A DNA stretch of 64,000 bases from assembly GCA_944389415.1 (NCBI GenBank), contig CALXMF010000001.1, forward strand, positions 558,001-622,000, in the 5' to 3' direction. The translations under genes were made by a program, and so were the position numbers. This document shows, one piece after another, positions 43,806-53,545 of this stretch (its first letter is position 1; the number at the start of each line of letters is the position of its first letter). The notes under the pieces are model-generated. The model was given only the letters and a program-made list of their open reading frames with translations, searched no databases and was not told the origin of the DNA. Origin of the DNA: an uncultured Spirochaetota bacterium (lineage in GTDB: Bacteria > Spirochaetota > Spirochaetia > Treponematales > Treponemataceae).

Positions 43806-43834
43806 GTAACAGGTTACGAGTTTTGCTGTATTAT
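43806..43834 (+). promoter_or_regulatory. Candidate leaderless promoter of the glycoside hydrolase gene
   Basis: GTAACA (43806-43811), 17 nt, TATTAT (43829-43834), 6 nt before ATG 43841. The -35 region is part of the palindrome GTAAC-AG-GTTAC (43806-43817). Confidence 0.5.
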
Positions 43835-43840
43835 TGCTTC

Positions 43841-46237
43841 ATGGCTGTAATAAAAAATACCGATAAAATACGTATGCGAAAATTATGCCTTCTTTCTTTT
43901 CTGGTAGTCGGGAGTATTGTGTGTGCTCTTGCCGATACGCTTCCGTTATATACACTGCCTTCGCGTTTACCTCCGCAGACTGAAAGAAATACTGTGCAGA
44001 ATATGATTGTTGGAGCAGAAAGTGGTCTATATTTAATCAATTCTGCTAATACAGCCATACCGTTATGGACAGAAGGAAGGGTTTCTCAAATTCAGCAAAT
44101 ACGAACTGCTGATGGTGATGAATGGTTTTTTCTTACTTCGAAAGGGCTTTTATACAGTAGTGATCTGAAGCATTTTGAATATAGAATGCAGGGGTTGCCG
44201 TCAATTACAATAAAAGAATATAAAAATAAAGAAACATCATTTAGAAAGGCAGCCCGCGATTTAAAAGACTTTTCTGTTCATCCCTCTGATCCTCGTATTA
44301 TGGCAACTCTGACGAGAGATGAGGTGTTTCTATCACGAGACGGCGGGCTTTCTTGGCAGTCTTTAGGGTTTAATGCCAAAACAACCGGAACAAAAGCAGT
44401 CTGTGTGGCTGATATGCCTGTACCAGATGGAAGCGGAAATACAGAACTTATTGTGTTTATGTCCCATGCGCTGTATGGGTTATCATATATAAAACCTGAT
44501 TCTCTGCATCCTCAGTGGGTTGATATCACTGCCGGTTTCGGAACACTGCCGACATCCGGCATTATAGATGAAATTTCTGATATCCTTGCTGTTGAACAGC
44601 CTCAGAACGATGGTTCAATTAGAACAGAGATTTACTTGGCACAAACTTTTATACCGGCCCTGTATCGTTTGAATTGGGAATCGAAAAGTGCCGAAACATT
44701 ATTTCGTGGACCAGAATACCAATCGACAATTGATGGATTATACTGGACCGGTAATAATCTGATTTTTACCCGGCCTGATGAGATTGCGCTGTTTAATGTC
44801 TTTACTAAAAATATGATAGGAGCTCCGGCTGAATTTGCCAACTGGAAACAGGCACTTTCTTCTGTGCCTGAACCGATTTATTCTGCATATATTCCGCAGA
44901 ATTTAAGTGGTTTTGATCGTAGTCTGTTATTGAATGAATTGTGGATGCTTAATCCCCGGACTATTATCGGAAAATATAAACAGATGGCTTTGAATAAAGA
45001 AAGCTTATATGTACCGGCATGGCAGGTCACAGATAAAAATGGAATAGATAAATTCCTGAAAATAATGGAAGATAATCATCTGGATAGTCTTGTGATCGAT
45101 ATGAAGGACGATTATGGGGCTCTGCGTTATAATGCCAGAGATCCTGCTGTTCTTGAAAAAGGATATGTAAGTCGATATGCGGTTGATCTTGAAAAACTGA
45201 TTCCGGCATTTAAATCAAAAGGCAAATACCTCATTGCCCGTATTGTTGTATTTAAAGATAAGAATCTTGCATCGTATGATAAATGTCAGTATGCGGTGTG
45301 GGATCGTGCACTTAATAAGCCTTGGATTGGATTAAAAGGGTATGAAGAAGTTTCTGTTGATGAGAACTCTTCAAACACTGACAAATCTGTTGTAGCCGAT
45401 ATATCTTCAGGTAGTGAACAAACAGGCAGTACAGCGGAGGTAAAAAAAGTTCCTGTTTACTATGATGAAGCATGGGTTGACCCATATTCAGAAGAAGTCT
45501 GGGAATATAATATCGCCGTTGCACAGGAACTTATAAGACGTGGTTTTGACGAAATTCAATTTGATTATATTCGATTCCCGACTGATGGTCTTAATTTATA
45601 TAATGCTTCGTATCGTTGGAAAAGTAATGGAATGGATATGGAAGGAGCTCTTCTCTCATTTCTGGCGTATGCAAGACAAAATATCAATGCGCCTATCGGT
45701 ATTGATATTTATGGAGCGAATGGTTGGTACCGCAGTGGAACACGTACTGGGCAGGATGTGGAACAGCTTGCTGATTATGTTGATGTAATATGTCCGATGT
45801 TTTATCCTAGCCATTTTGAGCAGGAGTTCTTAGCTCATGACCCGCCGGAGGAACGTCCATATCGTATTTTATATTATGGTTCATACCGTTCATCAATGAT
45901 AGCACGAAACAAGGTTGTTATCCGTCCGTGGATACAGGCTTTCTATTTGAACGTATCATATGACCGCCAGTATTATAATAAAGATTATGTGCAGAAACAG
46001 GTATTTGGTGTACGAGATGCTTTAGATCGAGGTTTTATGTTCTGGAATAATTCTGGCCGCTATGAGGATATTCAGCCGCCGCCATCGTGCCTTGATCGCT
46101 ATCCATGGTCTGCAGCTGAAGCGAATCCTGCTTTTCGCCAGCCGGCGTTTGGCGGCGTGTGGGGAGCTTCTGCTGAACTTCCCCGTATTTCTGTTCCTGT
46201 GATAACACAGCCTGTTAAACCGGAGAATACACAATAG
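43841..46237 (+). CDS. Exported DUF4015-type putative glycoside hydrolase with N-terminal propeller-like part
   Basis: About 798 residues. A signal helix (LCLLSFLVVGSIVCALADT) is followed by about 370 residues with propeller-like repeats including an Asp-box (SRDGGLSW), then a TIM-barrel region of the DUF4015 type (YVPAWQVTDKNGIDKF, KYLIARIVVFKD, WVDPYSEEVWEYNIAVAQELIRRGFDEIQFDYIRFPTDG, GIDIYGANGWYR, RPWIQAF). The family is classed as putative glycoside hydrolase; the substrate is unknown. ATG 43841 fits the leaderless promoter; ATG 43874 would give a shorter signal. Confidence 0.78.
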   Translation: MAVIKNTDKIRMRKLCLLSFLVVGSIVCALADTLPLYTLPSRLPPQTERNTVQNMIVGAESGLYLINSANTAIPLWTEGRVSQIQQIRTADGDEWFFLTSKGLLYSSDLKHFEYRMQGLPSITIKEYKNKETSFRKAARDLKDFSVHPSDPRIMATLTRDEVFLSRDGGLSWQSLGFNAKTTGTKAVCVADMPVPDGSGNTELIVFMSHALYGLSYIKPDSLHPQWVDITAGFGTLPTSGIIDEISDILAVEQPQNDGSIRTEIYLAQTFIPALYRLNWESKSAETLFRGPEYQSTIDGLYWTGNNLIFTRPDEIALFNVFTKNMIGAPAEFANWKQALSSVPEPIYSAYIPQNLSGFDRSLLLNELWMLNPRTIIGKYKQMALNKESLYVPAWQVTDKNGIDKFLKIMEDNHLDSLVIDMKDDYGALRYNARDPAVLEKGYVSRYAVDLEKLIPAFKSKGKYLIARIVVFKDKNLASYDKCQYAVWDRALNKPWIGLKGYEEVSVDENSSNTDKSVVADISSGSEQTGSTAEVKKVPVYYDEAWVDPYSEEVWEYNIAVAQELIRRGFDEIQFDYIRFPTDGLNLYNASYRWKSNGMDMEGALLSFLAYARQNINAPIGIDIYGANGWYRSGTRTGQDVEQLADYVDVICPMFYPSHFEQEFLAHDPPEERPYRILYYGSYRSSMIARNKVVIRPWIQAFYLNVSYDRQYYNKDYVQKQVFGVRDALDRGFMFWNNSGRYEDIQPPPSCLDRYPWSAAEANPAFRQPAFGGVWGASAELPRISVPVITQPVKPENTQ

Positions 46238-46238
46238 T

Positions 46239-47138
46239 ATGTTTATTCCTGAAGTATATGAGTGGGGATTGTCTGTAATCCGTTTTGTTCAGCAGATTGA
46301 TAATCCATGGGTTATTGCCTTGATGAAAGGTATTTCATTTGTGGGTGATGTACCTTTTTATCTGCCGGTTCTTGCTGCTCTATTCTGGTGCTCGAATACA
46401 TCGCATGGATTTCGTATCGCATGTACAGTTCTGTTTTCGACAGGCTTGAATACAGCTCTCAAAAATGTACTATGTATCTCACGTCCCTTTGTAGTTGATC
46501 CTGAAGTGGGGTTAGATTTTGTATCTGGATATTCAACTCCGTCAGGACATGCGCAGTTATCCGCAACTTTTTGGCCTCAAGCTGCTGAATATCTGCATCA
46601 CAGATGGCTTCGTCTAATGGCGGCATTGCTTCCCCCCGTGTTAATTGGTTTTTCTCGTATATATCTTGGAGTTCATTATCCGTCAGATGTTCTTTTGGGC
46701 TGGATCATTGGTACGTTGTTATCGCTGGGAGTTCTGCTGTTCTGGGATACTGCTGCAACATATATGGTTCAGTTTCCCCGCATAGTGCGCATACTATTGC
46801 TCGCAGTTATTTCTGTTTGCCTGAATTATTTTTCTGGCAGTGAAATTATTCCTTCTGCACTTTTTTTCGGATTTTCAACGGGATATGTGTTATTGTGTGA
46901 AACAGCATCAGTTGATGGCAGACTTGGTTCTTTTATGCAAAAAAGCCTGCGCATTGTCATTGGTGGTGTTATATTATTTGGAGTACATATGATGCTGAAG
47001 ATCTTGCTGCACTGTATTACTGAACAGAATATGCTGTTATTGGTGTTTGCGCAGTATGTATTGCTTGGTTTTTGTGCATCATTTGCTCTGCCGCATCTGT
47101 TTTTGCAGATAGGACTGTATGGCAGAAGCCGTATATAG
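46239..47138 (+). CDS. PAP2-superfamily membrane phosphatase
   Basis: 299 residues, polytopic. The three phosphatase motifs are present: KNVLCISRPF (motif 1), PSGHAQ (motif 2) and SRIYLGVHYPSDV (motif 3). Active sites lie at the outer membrane face. Likely substrates are undecaprenyl pyrophosphate or lipid phosphates. It starts 1 nt after the previous stop. Confidence 0.9.
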   Translation: MFIPEVYEWGLSVIRFVQQIDNPWVIALMKGISFVGDVPFYLPVLAALFWCSNTSHGFRIACTVLFSTGLNTALKNVLCISRPFVVDPEVGLDFVSGYSTPSGHAQLSATFWPQAAEYLHHRWLRLMAALLPPVLIGFSRIYLGVHYPSDVLLGWIIGTLLSLGVLLFWDTAATYMVQFPRIVRILLLAVISVCLNYFSGSEIIPSALFFGFSTGYVLLCETASVDGRLGSFMQKSLRIVIGGVILFGVHMMLKILLHCITEQNMLLLVFAQYVLLGFCASFALPHLFLQIGLYGRSRI

Positions 47139-47146
47139 GAGATGAT

Positions 47147-48544
47147 ATGATTGCGGGATATACACCTGACGAACCAATTGCAGCAATTGCGACAGCACTT
47201 GTACCGTCTGCACTGGGTATTATCCGTACTTCTGGTGCGGGAGCGCTGCATCTTGTTGGAAAACTTTTTTCCCGGCCTGCTGCACTTCTTTCTGCCCGTC
47301 CGTCCAGTCTGGTTTATGGATGGATCTGTTCGCCATCTGGAGAGCATGTTGATGAGGTGCTTCTTGGTGTATTTTGTGCGCCGAAAAGTTTTACCGGCGA
47401 GGATATGGTTGAAATTTATTGCCATGGTGGTACGGCTGTTGTACTGAAAATATATCAGCTGCTATTGCAGACGGGATTTCGTGAAGCAAAACGTGGCGAG
47501 TTTACGTTTCGTGCGTTTGTGAATGGCAAAACTGATTTAACGCGGGCGGAAGCGGTACATGAAATAATCGATTCTAAAACGGATGAAGCGCGCAGTCATG
47601 CAGCGGATCGATTGTCTGGGCGGTTATATCAGGAATTAGCTTTGATAAAAAAACGGCTTGTACATACACTCGCTGCTCTTGAAGCGGAGATAGAATATCC
47701 TGAGGATGAAGAAACAATTGCGGATGCATTTGATGCATCAGAGTTGATTCTGGTACAAGAGGAATTGAGCCGCATGTGTGCCTCTTGGACAAGTGAAAAG
47801 CTGTACCAGGATGGTGCAAGGGTGATATTGTGCGGAAAAACAAATGCGGGAAAATCAAGTTTGTTTAATACCTTGCTTAAAGAGGAGCGGGCTATTGTAT
47901 CCGATATTCATGGTACGACACGGGACTGGCTTGAATGCGGGGTTTCGTTTGGAGGTTTACCTGCTCGGCTTTTTGACACTGCGGGGCTGAGGGAAACGGA
48001 AGATATCATAGAGCGTAAGGGCGTAGAACGGACTGAATCTCTTGCGGGAGCTGCTGATCTCATGCTGTATGTTATTGATTCCCATATCGGTATCACTGAT
48101 GACGATAGAAGATTCCTCTTGGCTTTTGCGGCTGAATATCCGGCTTTGCCCATTCTGTTGGTTTATAATAAGAATGACGCGGTATCCGATATACCTGCTG
48201 TATATGAAATAAACGGACATTCCTTTCCTTTTGTTTCTGTAAGTGCGAAATTGGGAACAGGTATTGATACTCTGACAGCTGAGGTGCGTAAGTTGCTGGG
48301 AGCATGTAACGAAACTGTTCGTGAACATCCCGGTCTTGGCTCCCGTCGTCAGCGGCGTGCTGCTGGTGAAGCGCTTGATTCTATTTCTCATGCGTTGCAA
48401 ATTGCGCAGGATCATTCGCTTCCTCTTGATGCCGTTGTACAGGATATAGAAGATGCGCTTGATTTTCTGGGTGAAATAACAGGCGCGGTGACACCTGATG
48501 ATATCTTGGATACAGTCTTTTCACAATTCTGTCTTGGTAAATGA
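47147..48544 (+). CDS. mnmE: tRNA-modifying GTPase MnmE
   Basis: 465 residues: N-terminal folate-binding domain (ALGIIRTSG), inserted G domain with GKTNAGKSS and DTAGLRETED, and the C-terminal CLGK that is needed for modification. With MnmG it installs carboxymethylaminomethyl groups on wobble uridine. AGGAG lies 5 nt before ATG 47147; this start keeps the conserved N-terminus and removes a false extension from 47072. Confidence 0.95.
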   Translation: MIAGYTPDEPIAAIATALVPSALGIIRTSGAGALHLVGKLFSRPAALLSARPSSLVYGWICSPSGEHVDEVLLGVFCAPKSFTGEDMVEIYCHGGTAVVLKIYQLLLQTGFREAKRGEFTFRAFVNGKTDLTRAEAVHEIIDSKTDEARSHAADRLSGRLYQELALIKKRLVHTLAALEAEIEYPEDEETIADAFDASELILVQEELSRMCASWTSEKLYQDGARVILCGKTNAGKSSLFNTLLKEERAIVSDIHGTTRDWLECGVSFGGLPARLFDTAGLRETEDIIERKGVERTESLAGAADLMLYVIDSHIGITDDDRRFLLAFAAEYPALPILLVYNKNDAVSDIPAVYEINGHSFPFVSVSAKLGTGIDTLTAEVRKLLGACNETVREHPGLGSRRQRRAAGEALDSISHALQIAQDHSLPLDAVVQDIEDALDFLGEITGAVTPDDILDTVFSQFCLGK

Positions 48545-49377
48545 TTCCTTCCTTATATCCAGCGTATTTTCGATACGCTGATTTTCATATCCATTTTGAT
48601 TGGTATCACGATGAGGAGCTGCATCAGGCGCATAGGCTTATTAAGAATGAGCGTATATTAGCAATAGCTGCTTCTATGGATGCTGTCAGTTATCGGCATA
48701 TTTGTGAAGAATCTTCTGTAAACCCGTATATTATTCCCACATTCGGTATTCATCCTGCCAGAGCTGCAAGCTGTCCGTTCTCTCAGCAGCTTGCGGATAT
48801 AGACCGTTTTGCAACAGAATCTCCGCTTATTGGTGAAATTGGTCTTGATCTGTTCTGGGTCTGGGATACCATACATGATGCGCCTGTTGTGCCTGAAACT
48901 GCAGGTTGTACACCTGCAAGACAGGAACAAGTTTTGTCTGCGATTTTAGATGCCGCAAACAGATTGAATAAATACTGTGTGCTGCACACAAAAGGGGCTG
49001 AGCAGCGAATATATGATATATTAATGGATTTTCCGCATGTAAAACCAATTATTCACTGGTACAGCGGATCAGCGGCGATTTTTGCACGTATGATGGAACG
49101 GGGGTGGTATGCTACGTTTAGTGGTGAACTGTGTACATCTCCTGCTGTGCGTGAACTTCTCCAACTTGTTCCCGCTGAGCGTTTGCTTGCAGAAACAGAT
49201 AATCCTGATGCTGGTCCATGGCTTGGGCTGCCTGATTCTTCGCCTGCTCTCATCAGAGATGTTTTTTCTGCGATAGCGAAATACCGGCATACAGAATATG
49301 ATCAAACTGCCGCGGTGATATGCGAGAATGTTTCCCGTATATTGCAGGATTGCGGGCTATGTGCTGCCTATCTGTAA
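48541..49377 (+). CDS. TatD-like metal-dependent hydrolase
   Basis: 278 residues with the metal-ligand series of TatD-type amidohydrolases: DFHIHFD, GIHP, GEIGLDL, HTKG, HWYSG and AETDNP. TatD proteins are DNases or related hydrolases. It overlaps mnmE by 4 nt (ATGA), so it is translationally coupled to it. Confidence 0.88.
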   Translation: MIPSLYPAYFRYADFHIHFDWYHDEELHQAHRLIKNERILAIAASMDAVSYRHICEESSVNPYIIPTFGIHPARAASCPFSQQLADIDRFATESPLIGEIGLDLFWVWDTIHDAPVVPETAGCTPARQEQVLSAILDAANRLNKYCVLHTKGAEQRIYDILMDFPHVKPIIHWYSGSAAIFARMMERGWYATFSGELCTSPAVRELLQLVPAERLLAETDNPDAGPWLGLPDSSPALIRDVFSAIAKYRHTEYDQTAAVICENVSRILQDCGLCAAYL

Positions 49378-49509
49378 CTACATTGCTGCCTTAAAAGGGT
49401 ATACGAGGGTGTAAATCTCATATAAATTGTGGATAGAATCTGAAATAGTGTTGCGGGAATCTTTCCCCTGCGATACTTGTCTGATAAGCGATAGTTTTGT
49501 TTATCCTAC

Positions 49510-49538
49510 TTGAAAAAAAAGCGGGAAACGTCTAAGAT
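49510..49538 (+). promoter_or_regulatory. Candidate promoter, near-leaderless
   Basis: TTGAAA (49510-49515), 17 nt, TAAGAT (49533-49538); ATG 49550 is 11 nt downstream and has no Shine-Dalgarno. Confidence 0.5.
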
Positions 49539-49549
49539 ATTTTATAGAT

Positions 49550-50116
49550 ATGGAAGCATTGGCACCAGAAAAACTTGAATTGTTAAAACAGTTTATAGAG
49601 CCGGATACGCTGGATGCAGTTTCCCAGCTGGCATCTGGCTGCGGTTATGAACAGGCGCTTAAAGCTGCCAGTTTTGTTGCGCGTGATTTTGGCGACGCAG
49701 CGTTATATGAGGCGATTGTGGGACATGGCGCTGATGATGTCTCGACAGAACAGCATTTTATTACCAGTTTCCATAATAATTTGAATTTACTGATTGAAAA
49801 AACATGGGTAGAAAAAACGGACGAAGCGCTTAAAAGCCAAGTACAGTATCGCCTTGCACAGGTATATAGTCAACTTCAGCGTGGTGATTATGTGCATTCA
49901 TATACAGAATTACTGACCGTTTTGTATGATTCTGTATTTCTGATGTTTGGTGTGGATGCACGCAGTCCGGAATTTCTTGAATATGCACTTCGTATTGATC
50001 CTCAATTTGGTATTTTCTGGTGGTTTCTATATTCGATGCCGGAACAGCCATCTTGGGAAGAGAAAAATTTCCGTATTGTTATGCTGCTGTTTATGCTTTT
50101 TATTGCTAATTATTAA
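49550..50116 (+). CDS. Helical protein of unknown function
   Basis: 188 residues, mostly helical and acidic, ending in a hydrophobic stretch (FRIVMLLFMLFIANY) that could be a membrane tail. No recognised family. Confidence 0.6.
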   Translation: MEALAPEKLELLKQFIEPDTLDAVSQLASGCGYEQALKAASFVARDFGDAALYEAIVGHGADDVSTEQHFITSFHNNLNLLIEKTWVEKTDEALKSQVQYRLAQVYSQLQRGDYVHSYTELLTVLYDSVFLMFGVDARSPEFLEYALRIDPQFGIFWWFLYSMPEQPSWEEKNFRIVMLLFMLFIANY

Positions 50117-50193
50117 TCACGTTATGTATTGAATATGTCAAAAACACCGCGTTGAGAGCGCTGGTATACATTTTCAGAACAGGCTGGTTTATC

Positions 50194-51468
50194 ATGGATA
50201 TTGGTAATGTGTGTGCCGGATTACGAGCCGGAGCATCGGTTCTTTGTACTCATACAGCACAACAGAAAAACCGCGCTCTCGCGTGGGTTATTGATTCAAT
50301 TGACGCAGAGCGTGCTGCTATTTTGCAGGCAAATGAAGCAGATGTAGCAAAAGCTGAATCTCAAGGAGTAAAAAAAGGTCTTATCGACAGATTGCGGCTT
50401 TCTGATGAGCGTATCAATAGTATGCTTGATAGTATACGTGTGATTATCTCTCAGACTGATCCTGTCGGGCAATATACCAGCGGCTGGAGTACGCCGAATG
50501 GACTTCAGATCAGGCAGATTCGTGTACCGCTTGGTGTTGCAGCGATTATTTATGAGTCGCGTCCTAATGTTACTGTTGACGCATTTGCGCTTGCGTACAA
50601 AAGTGGGAATGCAATTCTTTTGAGGGGGAGTTCTTCTGCGCTTAATTCAAACAAAGCTTTGATAGCAGCGATTGTTCACGGCCTTAAAGCTGCTGGCGTT
50701 GATGGTGTCCCGCAGGCTGTCTATCTTGCTGGCAGCGGAAGTCACGATGAAGTGGAACAGATTCTAAATGCAGAAGGTCTTATTGATGTTGTGTTGCCCA
50801 GAGGCGGAGCTGCTCTTATTAAACGGGTTGTATCGGAATCAAAAATTCCGGTTATTGAAACCGGAAGCGGTGTCTGTCACTTGTTTGTAGATGAGAGCGC
50901 TGATATAGAGCAGGCTGTCCGTATCGCGGAAAATGGCAAATTACAGCGTCCTGGTGTATGCAACGCGCTTGAAACCATTATTGTGCACAGGGCGATTATG
51001 GAGAGTTTCTTACCGCGGCTTGAAGCTGTTTTTGCTGGCCGCGCACAGTTGCGCTGCGATACTGATTCATTTGCAGTTCTTTCCGATGCAGCAGCTGCGG
51101 CAGGCCGAAAAGACTGCGTGATCCCTGCTACAGAAGATGATTTTGGTTTTGAATTTCTTGATTATATTCTTGCTGTTAAAACTGTTTCTTCTCTTGCAGA
51201 GGCGATTGATTATATTAATACACACAATACTCGGCATTCAGAGTCAATTTGTACTCGGAATCTCAGTAATGCAAAGCTTTTTCAGCAGTTGGTAGATGCG
51301 GCCTGCGTATACGTGAATGCCTCTACTCGGTTTACGGATGGCGGAGAATTTGGTTTTGGTGCGGAATTGGGTATCAGCACGCAGAAACTGCATGTACGCG
51401 GGCCGATGGGGTTGTCCGCCTTAACGACAACAAAATATCTTATCGACGGCGAAGGACAGATTCGATGA
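50194..51468 (+). CDS. proA: Gamma-glutamyl phosphate reductase
   Basis: 424 residues of the ProA type: VPLGVAAIIYESRPNVTVDAFAL, LRGSSSALNSN, catalytic cysteine in GVCHLFVDESAD context (LQRPGVCNALET), and FGFGAELGISTQKLHVRGPMGL. It converts glutamyl phosphate to the semialdehyde in proline synthesis. First gene of proA-proB-proC. ATG 50194 is chosen for family length; the frame is open to 50152. Confidence 0.93.
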   Translation: MDIGNVCAGLRAGASVLCTHTAQQKNRALAWVIDSIDAERAAILQANEADVAKAESQGVKKGLIDRLRLSDERINSMLDSIRVIISQTDPVGQYTSGWSTPNGLQIRQIRVPLGVAAIIYESRPNVTVDAFALAYKSGNAILLRGSSSALNSNKALIAAIVHGLKAAGVDGVPQAVYLAGSGSHDEVEQILNAEGLIDVVLPRGGAALIKRVVSESKIPVIETGSGVCHLFVDESADIEQAVRIAENGKLQRPGVCNALETIIVHRAIMESFLPRLEAVFAGRAQLRCDTDSFAVLSDAAAAAGRKDCVIPATEDDFGFEFLDYILAVKTVSSLAEAIDYINTHNTRHSESICTRNLSNAKLFQQLVDAACVYVNASTRFTDGGEFGFGAELGISTQKLHVRGPMGLSALTTTKYLIDGEGQIR

Positions 51469-52268
51469 ATTCTATCCAGGAAACAATAGCACATGCTCGT
51501 AAAATAGTAATAAAAATCGGTTCTAATACGCTTGCGAAAACTGATGGAACAATCAATTACAGTTTTATGCAGGATCTTGCTCGTCAGTGTCATGTATTTA
51601 TACAGCAGAATAAGCAGATTGTGCTTGTTTCATCTGGTGCGCAAGTTGCCGGCGTATCAACAATTGATCGCTGGGTGAGAAAGAAAGATATTCATTACCG
51701 CCAGGCACTATGCGCTATTGGACAAGTTGAACTGATGGATAAATGGCGCTGTGCGTTCGGAGATTTTGGGTATCATATAGGTCAGCTCTTGCTGACAAAA
51801 GAAGATTTTGAAGATCCTCATCGAACACTTAATATGCGCAATACGCTTTTTACGCTTGTTGATGAAGGTGTTGTTCCTGTTATCAATGAGAATGATTCTG
51901 TGTCGTTTGATGAAATTAGTATTGGTGATAATGATAATCTGAGTGCGCTGACAGCAATTCTATGGAATGCAGATTTGTTGATTTTATTTAGTGATATTGA
52001 TGGTGTCTATACAGATAATCCGAAAACAAATCCAGATGCGAATCTTGTTGAGATTGTGGAGGATATCGCGGCGTTAAAATCAAGTATCCATATAGGTGGT
52101 GTCAACAGTTTTGGTACTGGGGGTATGGCGACAAAATTACAGGCTGCTGAAAAAATTACTGCATATGGTATTCCGATGATTCTTGCAAACGGTGGCAGAG
52201 ATCATATTCTTGAGCAGCTTGCTGCAGGTACTGCGACTGGTACGCTGTTTGTAGCGAGCTGGGAATAA
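51465..52268 (+). CDS. proB: Glutamate 5-kinase without PUA domain
   Basis: 267 residues: amino-acid kinase fold with VIKIGSNTLA, LVSSGAQVAG, NENDSVS, FSDIDGVYTDNP and GTGGMATKLQAA. It phosphorylates glutamate, the first step of proline synthesis. The C-terminal PUA domain of E. coli ProB is absent. It overlaps proA by 4 nt. Confidence 0.93.
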   Translation: MNSIQETIAHARKIVIKIGSNTLAKTDGTINYSFMQDLARQCHVFIQQNKQIVLVSSGAQVAGVSTIDRWVRKKDIHYRQALCAIGQVELMDKWRCAFGDFGYHIGQLLLTKEDFEDPHRTLNMRNTLFTLVDEGVVPVINENDSVSFDEISIGDNDNLSALTAILWNADLLILFSDIDGVYTDNPKTNPDANLVEIVEDIAALKSSIHIGGVNSFGTGGMATKLQAAEKITAYGIPMILANGGRDHILEQLAAGTATGTLFVASWE

Positions 52269-52278
52269 GAGGTAACTG

Positions 52279-53088
52279 ATGAGTGAATTAAGAACTGATA
52301 TCCGTGTCGCATGTATTGGCTGCGGAACAATGGGAGCCGCTATTATGCGAGCAGTAATACAGACAGTTGATGCTGCACATGTTATTGTCAGCGGCGGTAA
52401 ATCGCAGAGAGCTGCTGATTTTGCTCGTTCATCAGGATGTCTTTTTGCCGCATCTAATACAGAAGCTGTCGTTGGTTCTGATATTATTTTTCTTGGTGTC
52501 AAACCAGCTGTAGTATCCTCTGTCCTGACTGAAATTAGTCCTGTTTTGAACGGAAAAATAGTCGTATCAATGGCAGCCGGTGTTTCTCTTTCTCAGCTTG
52601 CAGTACGGGATGACACTCGTTATGTGCGCATTATGCCGAATACACCTGCAATTATCGGTGAGGGGATGATAGCGATGTGTGGTGCTGATGGTGTTGATGA
52701 AAAAACATTATCCGAAATAGCATCTTTGCTTGCGCCGGCAGGAAAAGTAGAAATTGTTCCCGAAAAACTGATAGACTGTGTAGGAGCTGTTAGCGGCTCA
52801 GGGCCTGCATATTGTTTTCTTTTTATAGAGGCACTTGCGGATGCCGCGGTTATGCTTGGAATGCCGCGTAAACAGGCATACATTTATGCTGCGCAAACAG
52901 CAAAAGGTTCTGCGGAATTGGTTCTGCGCAGCGGCCGTCATCCTGGAGACTTAAAAGATGATGTATGTTCTCCAGGAGGAACAACAATTGCTGCTATCAA
53001 AAAACTGGAAGAAGGTGGGCTGCGTGCGGCGGTAATGAACGCTGCGCAGGCTGCGTATGACAGGACTCTTGCCCTGAGAAAGGAATAG
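52279..53088 (+). CDS. proC: Pyrroline-5-carboxylate reductase
   Basis: 269 residues: Rossmann GCGTMGAAIM, FLGVKPAV, RIMPNTPAIIGEGM, and the signature DDVCSPGGTTIAAIKKLEEGGLRAAVMNA. It makes proline with NAD(P)H. AGAGGT supports the start. A GC-rich hairpin without T-run (53112-53127) follows. Confidence 0.94.
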   Translation: MSELRTDIRVACIGCGTMGAAIMRAVIQTVDAAHVIVSGGKSQRAADFARSSGCLFAASNTEAVVGSDIIFLGVKPAVVSSVLTEISPVLNGKIVVSMAAGVSLSQLAVRDDTRYVRIMPNTPAIIGEGMIAMCGADGVDEKTLSEIASLLAPAGKVEIVPEKLIDCVGAVSGSGPAYCFLFIEALADAAVMLGMPRKQAYIYAAQTAKGSAELVLRSGRHPGDLKDDVCSPGGTTIAAIKKLEEGGLRAAVMNAAQAAYDRTLALRKE

Positions 53089-53156
53089 GCTAAAATATAT
53101 ATTGTGTATAACCCCGCTGCTGCGGGGCTGTCATAGTTAATCAGTGTTCCGCGGCT

Positions 53157-53471
53157 TTATTTCTGAAAAGAATCAAGGATCGAGTCCATTGTATTTTTTA
53201 ATTCTTCCTGTTGTTCTTCAGAGGCGTTTTGCTGAAGTTTTTCGATGCGGGTGTTGAGTTCTTTCATCCGTTCCGAGAGTTTTTCCATTTCTTTTTTTGC
53301 TTTCTCATCTCCTGCGAGCGCTTTCGGCATTAATTCTGCATATTGCAAACCAGCTTCCTTGTATTCACTGAGAATCTTTTCATAATTGTCTTTCGCGCAT
53401 CCGGTTACTGAAAGTACTGCGCACAGTGCGCAGCAGATTATGAGACCGTTTTGTTTTTTTCTGTTACTCAT
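53157..53471 (-). CDS. Small coiled-coil lipoprotein
   Basis: 104 residues with a lipobox (VTGC, Cys25) and a mature part that is one long charged helix (EKLSERMKELNTRIEKLQQNASEEQQ). AGGAG supports the start. It may be a periplasmic spacer or structural lipoprotein. Function unknown. Confidence 0.75.
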   Translation of the reverse strand: MSNRKKQNGLIICCALCAVLSVTGCAKDNYEKILSEYKEAGLQYAELMPKALAGDEKAKKEMEKLSERMKELNTRIEKLQQNASEEQQEELKNTMDSILDSFQK

Positions 53472-53545
53472 ATATTCTCCTGAATTTGATAATAGAAACA
53501 GTTTATACTAAGTATATCAGCCATGCAATCAGATAATACGATTAA

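Noticed and set aside
53112-53127. Terminator after proC
   Set aside because: The CCCCGC/GCGGGG stem lacks a T-run on either strand, so termination is not supported.
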